Program-made: the position numbers and the translations under genes
Part shown: piece by piece, positions 17,540 through 25,000 of the stretch
Layout of the letters: each line of letters begins with the position of its first letter
How positions within the stretch are numbered: position 1 is the first letter of the stretch
Assembly: GCF_003417065.2 (NCBI RefSeq)
Contig: NZ_QVLT01000019.1
Coordinates: 1-64,000, forward strand
Origin: Hymenobacter lapidiphilus
GTDB taxonomy: Bacteria; Bacteroidota; Bacteroidia; Cytophagales; Hymenobacteraceae
Length of the DNA: 64,000 nucleotides
Direction: 5' to 3'
The notes under the pieces: model-generated
What the model saw: only the letters and a program-made list of their open reading frames with translations
What the model was told of the DNA's origin: nothing
Databases searched by the model: none

Positions 17540-19228
17540 ATGCCCGACGAAGAAACGCTGGAAGAAAGCACCCTGACGCCCACGCAGCCCGAAATACAGG
17601 ACCCGCTGCTACGGGAGATACTCGAAGAAAACGCCCTCCAGGCCGACCCCAGCCAGAACACGCTGGAGCAGCCCGCGCCCCTGCCCGACCCCGACGAAAT
17701 AGTGGACTGCCTGGTGATTGGCACCGGTGCGGGCGGTGCGCCGCTGCTGGCCCGGCTGGCCCAGGCTGGCCTGCGCGTGGTGGCCCTTGAAGCCGGAGCC
17801 CGCCACGACCCCAAAACCGAGTTTGCTACCGACGAAAAAGCCCAGAACTTCCTGTTTTGGAACGACGAGCGGCTGTCGGCCGGCCAGAACCCGGTGGCGT
17901 TTGGCAAGAACAACTCCGGTATCGGCTACGGCGGCTCCACGCTGCACTACACCGCCTACACGCCCCGCGCCCACCGCGGCGACCTAACCCTGCACACCGA
18001 ATTCGGCCAAGGCGTCGACTGGCCCTTTGGCATTGAGGAGCTGGAGCCCTACTACGAGGAGCTGGAGCACTTTATGGGCATTTCGGGGCCCACACCTTAC
18101 CCCTGGGACCCCGGCCGCCGCAAGGGCTACCCGCTGGCCCCGCTGCCGCTCAATGGCGCGGCCCAGCTGATGGAGCGGGCCTGCGCGAAACTGGGTATTA
18201 AAACTTCGCCGGCCGCCAACGCGGCGCTGTCGGCGCGCTACTACCAGGAGGGCGTGGGCTGGCGCGAGGCCTGCACCAACCGCGGCTTCTGCCAGGCCGG
18301 TTGCAGCACCGGCGCCAAGGCCAGCATGGACGTTACGTTTCTGCCCTTGGCTGAGCAATACGGGGCCGAAATCCGGCTCGGCGCTTACGTAACCGAGATT
18401 GAGCGCGACGCTACGGGCCAGGTAACGGCCGTGGTCTACGAGCAGGACGGGCGCACCGTCCGCCAGCGCTGCCGCAACCTGTTTCTGTGCGCCGGGGCCA
18501 TCGAAACGCCCCGCCTGCTGCTGCTCAACGAGCTGGCCCTCAACAGCGGCCAGGTAGGTAAGCACTTTATGGCCCACGTGGGCATGCAGGTCTGGGGTAC
18601 CTTCCCCGAGGATATCCGGCCCTACAAGGGCATTCCGGGCGGGTTGATTTCCGAGGACACCCACCGGCCCAAAGACGCCGACTTTGTGGGTGGCTACCTG
18701 CTGCAAAGCATTGGCGTGATGCCCGTAACCTTCGCCACCCAGATGGTGCGCCAGCGCAAGCTCTGGGGTCAGCCATTGCGCGACTACATGCGCGATTACA
18801 ACCACATTGCCGGCATCAACGTGCTGGGCGACTGCCTGCCCCACGCCGACAACTTCGTGGAGCTGAGCGCCGAAAAGGACGCCCGCGGCGTATCCAAGCC
18901 CCGGGTACATTTCACGGCCCAGGAAAACGAGCAGCGCATGAACCGGCACGCCGAGCGCATTATGCGCCAGATATGGGAAGCCGCCGGGGCCAAAGATATT
19001 TGGGCCTTCGAGCGCTACGCCCACATCATCGGCACGGCCCGCATGGGCACTTCGGCCTCTGAGGCAGTAGTCGACCCCAACGGCCGCGCCTTCGACGTGC
19101 CCAACCTCTACATCTGCGACAACTCGGTATTCCCCAGCGCCCTGAGCGTCAATCCGGCCCTCACCATCATGGCCCTCAGCCTGCGCACGGCCGATAAATT
19201 CTTGCTTCAGCGGAAAGCTGCTGGCTGA
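17540..19228 (+). CDS. GMC-family FAD-dependent oxidoreductase
   Basis: The 562-residue flavoprotein has the FAD-binding VDCLVIGTGAGGAPLLARLA (about 55-74) with EAGAR following, the GMC signature GYGGSTLHYTAYTPR (about 132-146), LFLCAGAIETPRLLL (second GMC signature) and the C-terminal AHIIGTARMG and NPALTIMALSLRTAD, which include the catalytic histidine and asparagine region. These are the features of gluconate or glucose dehydrogenase large subunits. A 50-residue acidic lead (MPDEETLEESTLTPTQPEIQ) precedes the fold. Cysteines in CTNRGFCQAGCSTGAKAS are typical of this subgroup. It follows the subunit 3-like gene and probably forms a complex with it. Substrate unproven. Confidence 0.92.
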   Translation: MPDEETLEESTLTPTQPEIQDPLLREILEENALQADPSQNTLEQPAPLPDPDEIVDCLVIGTGAGGAPLLARLAQAGLRVVALEAGARHDPKTEFATDEKAQNFLFWNDERLSAGQNPVAFGKNNSGIGYGGSTLHYTAYTPRAHRGDLTLHTEFGQGVDWPFGIEELEPYYEELEHFMGISGPTPYPWDPGRRKGYPLAPLPLNGAAQLMERACAKLGIKTSPAANAALSARYYQEGVGWREACTNRGFCQAGCSTGAKASMDVTFLPLAEQYGAEIRLGAYVTEIERDATGQVTAVVYEQDGRTVRQRCRNLFLCAGAIETPRLLLLNELALNSGQVGKHFMAHVGMQVWGTFPEDIRPYKGIPGGLISEDTHRPKDADFVGGYLLQSIGVMPVTFATQMVRQRKLWGQPLRDYMRDYNHIAGINVLGDCLPHADNFVELSAEKDARGVSKPRVHFTAQENEQRMNRHAERIMRQIWEAAGAKDIWAFERYAHIIGTARMGTSASEAVVDPNGRAFDVPNLYICDNSVFPSALSVNPALTIMALSLRTADKFLLQRKAAG

Positions 19229-19247
19229 CAGTCGCTATTGGTACGCA

Positions 19248-19301
19248 GCACCCGGGAGCCGGCGGGCGGGGCACAGGTCACGCCCGCCGGCTCCCGGGTG
19301 C
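19248..19301 (+). terminator. Terminator hairpin after the GMC oxidoreductase gene
   Basis: A 21-base stem, GCACCCGGGAGCCGGCGGGC(G) with its perfect inverse, encloses about 12 bases. It starts 20 bases after the stop codon. The T-run is weak (GTTTATGG). Confidence 0.7.
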
Positions 19302-19617
19302 GTTTATGGAAGATTCCTCCGGCTTTATCCTGGTCGCCCAGGTGGGAAGCCGTCAACCTGGGCTTCTGCCGGGCCGGTGCAGCCCGCGGCTGCGCTTGGG
19401 GCGCGGTCGTGGAGAATTGCGAAAGACGACTTGGCAAATCAGGATGAATATCGTGTTTGGTCTATGGCTAAACTTCCAAGTTTATCTGCCAACCTGCTTC
19501 GCTGAAAGAGGATAAATCGGGTTTCCAGACCTTTTTGAAGTAGGCGTGGCGCTAATGGGTCGGTGGCCACAGAACTCTTTGGGGTAGTTCGCGTTGCAGG
19601 CTCCAAAACCTGCGACC
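19302..19617. other. Intergenic region without recognisable gene
   Basis: Between the hairpin and the bestrophin gene I see no coding pattern, RNA gene or clear promoter. The in-frame TTG at 19594 could extend the bestrophin by eight residues but the ATG at 19618 is preferred. Confidence 0.4.
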
Positions 19618-20541
19618 ATGATAATCTATAAAGCCGGCGACTGGTGGCGGGCTCTCTGGCATTTCCACACGTCAAGCGTCATTCTGCTGCTGCTGCGCCG
19701 GGTGGCGCTGGTAGGTGTTTATAACATTGCCGTGGCGCTGGTCGTGCTACGCTACCATGCGGTGCCCATTCAGCTGGGCCGCGAGTACTTCTCATTTCTG
19801 GGTATCATGCTCAGCCTGCTGCTGGTTTTTCGCACCAACACCGCCTACGACCGTTACTACGAGGGCCGGCGGGTGTGGGGGCAATTGGTGTCGCACTGCC
19901 GGGGGCTGGCCATCGAGCTCAATGCCATTTTGCCCCGCGACGCGGCCCGCAGCCGGGCCTACTACGCCGCCCTTATTTCCAACTTCCCGCTGGCCCTCAA
20001 AGGCAACCTGCGCAACAACGTGCGCTTCGAGCAATTCGAGGCCACGCCCGACATCATCGGACGCCTGCAGGCCGCCGATAGCCCCACTGTCTGTCTGCTG
20101 GCCGTCATTCAGGAAAGTATCGAGCAGCTGCGCCAAGCCCAAATAATCGACCCCATACACCTGCTTACTTTCAAACCTCACTTGCTGGGTATGATGGAAG
20201 TAAACGGCGTTTGTGAGCGAATTAAGGCTACACCCATTCCGTTTTCTTACACCTTCTTTATCAAAATGTTCATCACCCTGTTCATTGGCATCATGCCGTT
20301 CGTGCTGCTGGCCAGCAGCGGTTACTGGATGATTCCCATCACGATGGTAGGGGCCTATATTATGCTCGGACTGGTGATGATTGCCGAGGAAATCGAGCAG
20401 CCTTTCGGTACCGACAGCAACGATTTGCCTATTACCCAACTGGCCCACAAAATCCGGGTAAGCGTCCACGATGTGCTGAGCGTGGAACTGCCCCATTTTA
20501 AGAAAGCACTGGCTTCTCCGCCTTACAGCGTGGTGCGCTAA
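19618..20541 (+). CDS. Bestrophin-family ion channel
   Basis: The 307-residue membrane protein has the bestrophin (UPF0187) marks: FLGIMLSLLLVFRTNTAYDR then YYEGRRVWG near residues 55-85, CERIKATPIPFSYTFFIKMF (about 200-219) and the C-terminal acidic EEIEQPFGTDSNDLPI. Bacterial bestrophins are pentameric channels of the inner membrane that pass sodium or chloride. Four hydrophobic segments are visible (about 25-50, 60-75, 215-240 and 245-265). The ATG at 19618 (MIIYKAGDWWRALWHF) is the natural start. No partner gene is adjacent, and the downstream AT-rich region separates it from the T9SS gene. Confidence 0.92.
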   Translation: MIIYKAGDWWRALWHFHTSSVILLLLRRVALVGVYNIAVALVVLRYHAVPIQLGREYFSFLGIMLSLLLVFRTNTAYDRYYEGRRVWGQLVSHCRGLAIELNAILPRDAARSRAYYAALISNFPLALKGNLRNNVRFEQFEATPDIIGRLQAADSPTVCLLAVIQESIEQLRQAQIIDPIHLLTFKPHLLGMMEVNGVCERIKATPIPFSYTFFIKMFITLFIGIMPFVLLASSGYWMIPITMVGAYIMLGLVMIAEEIEQPFGTDSNDLPITQLAHKIRVSVHDVLSVELPHFKKALASPPYSVVR

Positions 20542-20770
20542 GCCGCCCGGCATAGTTATTGTTAAGCTTATTATAATTATATGTTATTTTGAATATATTC
20601 AAGATGAGAAGAAGTATTTTATGCCTTACCTATGCATACTGCAGGTTTATTGTTTTTTAATCCAAAAAGTACAGCTTAATTTTTCCATGTCCGTATAGCC
20701 GCTCTACACTCCCGCGCAGGTGGGATTTTTTTCTAATTTTTGGAAACCCCCACTTTTTTTAAAAGTAAAA
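20542..20770. promoter_or_regulatory. AT-rich leader and promoter region of the T9SS protein gene
   Basis: This 229-base stretch is the most AT-rich part of the window. It offers TTG (20559-20561) followed by TATTTTG (20585-20591) and a second TTG (20650-20652) followed by TAATTTTT (20677-20684). Both are imperfect Bacteroidota promoters with slightly long spacing. The sequence just before the start, TTTTTTTAAAAGTAAAA, is A/T-only as expected for translation starts in this phylum. Confidence 0.4.
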
Positions 20771-23092
20771 ATGAAAGCACCCTTATCTAATCAAATCCTT
20801 GCCTTCCGGGGCCAAGCTTGGCGGCGGCTCCTGCCGTTACTGGCGCTGTTTGTGACCTTCGGCACGAGCTTTACGGCCCGCGCCCAGACTACTAGCATTA
20901 CTGGTTCCAATATCATTGTCGACGCTGGCAATGGAAACTTTACCTATGGCGGTAAAACTGGAACTCCTCCTTTCGAAGGCGCCAATCTGGGTACCTTCAA
21001 CGTCTCTAATTTCAACACTATTCTGTTGTTGAATGGCGGCACACTACTCACTACAGAGGCTAATGGAGATGTAATTGATGGTGCCACCCAATACTACCGG
21101 GTAACGAAGAGGGGTACCCCTCGTCAGTCTGGGCCATTGGGCAGCTTTCGGTTGCCACTTGTCAACACTAGCGGTGCCGACAAGACCTTTTTTACGAATA
21201 CCCAGATGGCCAATTTGCTGACAGGCTTTTCGGGGATAGGTACTTTAGAACCAGGTAACTACACGGTTGATGTATACTTTACAGCGGACGCCGTCAGCGC
21301 ATCCGACAGAACATTTACACTCAATGATCCAAGTGGCGGTCAGTTCACCAGCTATCAGGCTTCCTTTACCGTAACAGGTATCCGTCCTGCTGAGCCCCCA
21401 ACTTCCACTACCTGGACCGGTGGACAGGACGACAACTGGTTCGACCCAGCCAACTGGAGCAACGGCGTGCCTAATGCTGGTAAGGATGCTACAATCCCTA
21501 ACTTCGGTGCGGGCTCGACGGTGGAATACCCCAACATATACAGCGACGCGATTAAGCCCCCTAGTACCCGTACTACTACCATACAGAACACTAATGGCAC
21601 TACCTCTACGGTAGTTACGCCGGTACCCGGCTATGATAATACTGCAAGCGGTCCAAGAGGTGCCTCCGGCCCCGCTCAGACACGCACTCTCACAATGAGT
21701 GGCACCAGCCAAGCCCAGCGCTCTATCACTCGCCTCATTGTTGGTCGTCTCAACGTGTTCGGCAACTTCAATAACCAGCAGGACAGCTTTATCCAGCGCG
21801 AAAATACTATCCTATCCTTCAAAGGAACTGACCAGTCCATCAGCGGTTCGGCTTCCGGTTTAGTAAACGTGGAGATTGACGGTGGCGGAATCAAAACACT
21901 GGTATCTAACTTCGCCATTCTGCCCGGCGGTACACTGCGCTTTATCAATGGCATTCTGGAGACCAACATTAGCGCCGTCAACGTGTCGTTCGTAGAGTTG
22001 TTCCCTTCTACCACCGTCGGTACTACAGGAATTCCTTCGGGCCGTATTGCAGGGGAAACGGAAACTTCCTTCCTACGTGGCTACGCGAAAATTGCAGAGG
22101 TGGCCCAGGTGGGCGTCCCGCAGGATTTTGGCAACATTGGTATTACTCTCACTTTCCAAGGCAACGCACCTGGCGTAGTGGCCATCACGCGCAACACAGC
22201 CGAAAACTTTGCTTCCATCAATAATGGAGCGAATGGCCGCCCAAGCGCCCGTCGTATCTTTGGAGTGCGCCCGAGTGATCAGCAAACCAACACCGGTGGA
22301 TTGAACGCCACGCTCTCGTTCCGCTATTTGGACAACGAGTTGACGAATCTTATGCCTAATAATCAGACGCTTGACGAAAACAAGCTGGCCTTGTTCGTTT
22401 CTACTTCAAGCGGCGACACGTTCGGCCAGTTGGGCCGTGATGCATTAGCAGGTAATGTCCTTACTAAAAACAACGTTAGGGCCTTCGCCACTTTCACCCT
22501 CAGCGAGTTCACGTCTCCGTTGCCCGTTACGCTCACGGCTTTCTACGCCAAGCGGGTAGGCAACAATGCCGAGATTACTTGGGAAACGGTAGCCGAGCTC
22601 AACAGCCGTGGCTACGAGGTGCAGGTATCCAACGACGGCCGCAACTACCGTGCGCTGACGTTTGTAGCTAGCACCAACCCCAACAGCAATCAGTTGTTGC
22701 GCTACCGCTACATCGACACCGAGGCCGGCAAAACCGGCGTGCGCTACTATCGTCTGCGCCAGATCGACCTCGATGGCACCGACCACTACTATGCGCCCAA
22801 AGTGGTAACGTTTGATGGAGGCGCTAAATTAGATAAAGCGGAAGTTCGCGCTTTCCCTAACCCTTTCGGGGAGGTGCTGACTCTAACGGCCAACACCAGC
22901 GTGGCCGGTCCGGCCCAGCTGTCGGTAACCGATATGACGGGCCGCGTAGTAGGCCAGCAGACAGTGCAGCTGACTGCCGGTATCAACGATGTACCCGTAC
23001 CAAACGTAGCTAACCTGCGAAGCGGTATTTACCTGGTGCGGCTGGTAATGCCTTCGGGCGAAGCCAAAGTGCTGCGGGTAAGTAAGCAGTAA
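20771..23092 (+). CDS. Large secreted protein with type IX secretion sorting domain
   Basis: The 773-residue protein has a signal peptide (RRLLPLLALFVTFGTSFTARAQ, ending near residue 40) and a C-terminal type A sorting domain: FPNPFGEVLTLTANTS, LSVTDMTGRVV, LRSGIYLVRLVMPSGEAKVL. This directs export through the Por/type IX system and attachment to the cell surface. The body is Thr/Asn/Gly-rich and beta-predicted. It includes STTWTGGQDDNWFDPANWSN, then GVPNAGKDATIP, a repeat-like phrase frequent in Cytophagales surface proteins. Just before the sorting domain is a fibronectin-like LTAFYAKRVGNNAEITWETV segment. No catalytic motif is seen, so an adhesive or structural role is a guess. Its codon use is less GC-rich than its neighbours. 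Confidence 0.9.
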   Translation: MKAPLSNQILAFRGQAWRRLLPLLALFVTFGTSFTARAQTTSITGSNIIVDAGNGNFTYGGKTGTPPFEGANLGTFNVSNFNTILLLNGGTLLTTEANGDVIDGATQYYRVTKRGTPRQSGPLGSFRLPLVNTSGADKTFFTNTQMANLLTGFSGIGTLEPGNYTVDVYFTADAVSASDRTFTLNDPSGGQFTSYQASFTVTGIRPAEPPTSTTWTGGQDDNWFDPANWSNGVPNAGKDATIPNFGAGSTVEYPNIYSDAIKPPSTRTTTIQNTNGTTSTVVTPVPGYDNTASGPRGASGPAQTRTLTMSGTSQAQRSITRLIVGRLNVFGNFNNQQDSFIQRENTILSFKGTDQSISGSASGLVNVEIDGGGIKTLVSNFAILPGGTLRFINGILETNISAVNVSFVELFPSTTVGTTGIPSGRIAGETETSFLRGYAKIAEVAQVGVPQDFGNIGITLTFQGNAPGVVAITRNTAENFASINNGANGRPSARRIFGVRPSDQQTNTGGLNATLSFRYLDNELTNLMPNNQTLDENKLALFVSTSSGDTFGQLGRDALAGNVLTKNNVRAFATFTLSEFTSPLPVTLTAFYAKRVGNNAEITWETVAELNSRGYEVQVSNDGRNYRALTFVASTNPNSNQLLRYRYIDTEAGKTGVRYYRLRQIDLDGTDHYYAPKVVTFDGGAKLDKAEVRAFPNPFGEVLTLTANTSVAGPAQLSVTDMTGRVVGQQTVQLTAGINDVPVPNVANLRSGIYLVRLVMPSGEAKVLRVSKQ

Positions 23093-23118
23093 GCAGCTGA
23101 GCTTAGTTGTAATAATCA

Positions 23119-23150
23119 GGGGCAGCTCCGCCAGGAGCTGCCCCTTTTTT
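23119..23150 (+). terminator. Intrinsic terminator after the T9SS protein gene
   Basis: An 11-base perfect stem GGGGCAGCTCC / GGAGCTGCCCC with a 4-base loop (GCCA) is followed by six T residues. It lies 26 bases after the stop codon. Confidence 0.9.
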
Positions 23151-23211
23151 GTTGTAGCAACCAACGAGTGGTGCCCTACCGCTGCCCGTCCACCTTCGTA
23201 CACTCCCTACT

Positions 23212-23952
23212 ATGCCCGACTCCCTCACTTTCATCGGCCTGCACTACTGGGCCGGCGCCGGCCACGAGTTCGACCAGATGGCCGCGCTGCTCGCTCCCGA
23301 ATACCGTCTGCTGGCCCCCGACCTGGGTGGTTTTGGCGGTGCCCCGGCCCCGGCCAATGGCTTCGCGGTAGCCGCCTACGCCGATGCGGTACAAGGCTTT
23401 ATTAAGGCCGAAAACTTAGGTCGCTACGTGCTGGTGGGCCACAGTATGGGCGGCAAAATCGCGCTGGAGTTGGCGGCCCGTCAGCCGGCTGGTCTGGCGG
23501 GTATAGTGCTGCTGAGCCCCTCGCCGCCGAGCCCCGAGCCCATGACCGACGCCGACCGCCAGGCCAGTATGCATGCCTGGGGCCGGGTGGCGGAGGCCGA
23601 AAAGACGCAGTGTACCATCACGGCCCGCGCGCTGCCCGCCGCCACTGTCCGGCAGATTGTGGCCGACAACCTGCGCAGCACCCGTGCCGCCTGGGAAGCC
23701 TGGCTGCTACATGGCAGCCGCGAGGATATAAGCGCCCAGATGAGCCGTGTAGAGGTGCCGTGCGCCCTAGTGGCCGGCGACCAGGATGCCGTGCTTTCGC
23801 CCTCGGTACACGGGCTGGAAACACTGCCGCTGCTGCCAGTCGGTACGCCCCTCGAAATAGTGGCCGGGGCCGGCCACCTGCTGCCCTACGAAGCCCCGGA
23901 GGAGGTGGCCGGGCTCCTGCGCCGTTTTGCCCGCGAGCGGGTCGGGCAGTAA
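23212..23952 (+). CDS. Alpha/beta hydrolase
   Basis: The 246-residue protein has an alpha/beta-hydrolase layout: LHYWAGAGHEFDQMAALL near the oxyanion region, VLVGHSMGGKIALELAA with the nucleophile serine at about 76 (GHSMG), the acid in ALVAGDQDAVLS (about 190) and the histidine in IVAGAGHLLPYEAPEEV (about 224). No signal peptide is present, so it should act in the cytoplasm. The substrate cannot be told from sequence. Esterase, lactonase and C-C hydrolase are all possible. It sits alone between a strong terminator and an aquaporin gene on the same strand. Confidence 0.88.
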   Translation: MPDSLTFIGLHYWAGAGHEFDQMAALLAPEYRLLAPDLGGFGGAPAPANGFAVAAYADAVQGFIKAENLGRYVLVGHSMGGKIALELAARQPAGLAGIVLLSPSPPSPEPMTDADRQASMHAWGRVAEAEKTQCTITARALPAATVRQIVADNLRSTRAAWEAWLLHGSREDISAQMSRVEVPCALVAGDQDAVLSPSVHGLETLPLLPVGTPLEIVAGAGHLLPYEAPEEVAGLLRRFARERVGQ

Positions 23953-24022
23953 GGCCCCGCGGGTGCAACACTACCTTAGGCACCCATCAGCAGTTCAATA
24001 ATCGACAACCTACCCCTTCTTC

Positions 24023-24841
24023 GTGCGTCGACCCGGTTTTCTTGCCCACTTACTGGTATCAGCCAAACGCCACTGGTCTAACTACCTGACCGAAGCCGCA
24101 GGGCTGTTTCTGTTCCTGTTTATGGCGAGCCTGATTACGACGACCGTTCACTACCCCGGCTCGTGGCTGGCCCGGCAACTGGCGGGGCAGCAGGTACTGG
24201 GGCGTGCCCTCATCGGGCTGGTGGCAGGCCTGACGGTGGTTGTAATTGTGTACAGCCCCTGGGGCAAGCGCTCGGGGGCCCACCTGAACCCGGCCGTAAC
24301 GCTGGCCTTCTGGCAGCTGGGCAAAATAAAACCGGCCGATGCCTGCTGGTACCTGCTGGCCCAAGTAGTCGGGGCCCTGCTGGCCGGGCAGGCACTGCTG
24401 GCGTTGCTGGGCCGTTACTTCACTCATCCCAAGGTAAACTACGCCCTTACCTTGCCGGGGCCGCAGGGCACAGCCATAGCCTTCGGAGCCGAGTTTAGTA
24501 TTACGTTTGGGATGGTGGCCGTGCTCTTGCTGGCCCTGCACACCAAACGGCTCCAGAACCTGGCCGGTTGGCTGCTGGGGGCGCTGCTTGCCTTCTATAT
24601 CGTTGTCGAAACGCCCTATTCGGGCATGAGCCTTAACCCGGCCCGCAGCCTGGGCTCGGCCGTAGCAGCCCACAACTACACCGCCCTATGGCTATACCTG
24701 GTGGCCCCACCACTGGCGGCCTGGCTGGCGGCCGTGCTGTTCCAGCTACTGTTCCGCAACTCGCCTTTGTCGGGCTCCATCGTAGCCGGTCCCGGGGCCG
24801 GCTCCCCGGGCACCGAGCCCCCCCAGCATCCCGTGGAATAG
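24023..24841 (+). CDS. Aquaporin / MIP-family channel
   Basis: The 272-residue membrane protein has the two NPA boxes of the MIP family, GAHLNPAVTLAFW (about 87-99) and GMSLNPARSLGSA (about 201-213), and about six hydrophobic helices. The arginine after the second NPA (NPAR) is the selectivity-filter arginine. Water channels and glycerol facilitators share this plan. The residues after the second box (NPARS rather than NPARD) favour a water channel. The start is GTG at 24023, the only start that keeps the basic N-terminus (RRPGFLAHLLVSAKRHW). A bidirectional hairpin follows. Confidence 0.9.
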   Translation: MRRPGFLAHLLVSAKRHWSNYLTEAAGLFLFLFMASLITTTVHYPGSWLARQLAGQQVLGRALIGLVAGLTVVVIVYSPWGKRSGAHLNPAVTLAFWQLGKIKPADACWYLLAQVVGALLAGQALLALLGRYFTHPKVNYALTLPGPQGTAIAFGAEFSITFGMVAVLLLALHTKRLQNLAGWLLGALLAFYIVVETPYSGMSLNPARSLGSAVAAHNYTALWLYLVAPPLAAWLAAVLFQLLFRNSPLSGSIVAGPGAGSPGTEPPQHPVE

Positions 24842-24876
24842 CGGTGCGCGGGCAAAGCGGAGGGAAATAAGCTGCC

Positions 24877-24918
24877 ATGCCCTCATTCCGCGCTACGAAA
24901 CGAGCGGAATGAGGGCAT
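24877..24918. terminator. Bidirectional terminator hairpin between aquaporin and patatin genes
   Basis: ATGCCCTCATTCCGC (24877-24891) and its perfect inverse (24904-24918) form a 15-base stem between two convergent genes. No long T-run is present on either side, so it may act with Rho or simply as an mRNA end. Confidence 0.65.
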
Positions 24919-25000
24919 TCGGGAGGACAAATTGACTATCGGTACGTGATAAATTACCCCGGACTACCTTCTCCGCTTCGCATTGGAGTGCAGCCCGCTA

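Noticed and set aside
20542..23092. Prophage or genomic island around the AT-rich T9SS gene
   Set aside because: No integrase, att-like direct repeat, tRNA end or phage gene is present and only one gene is affected.
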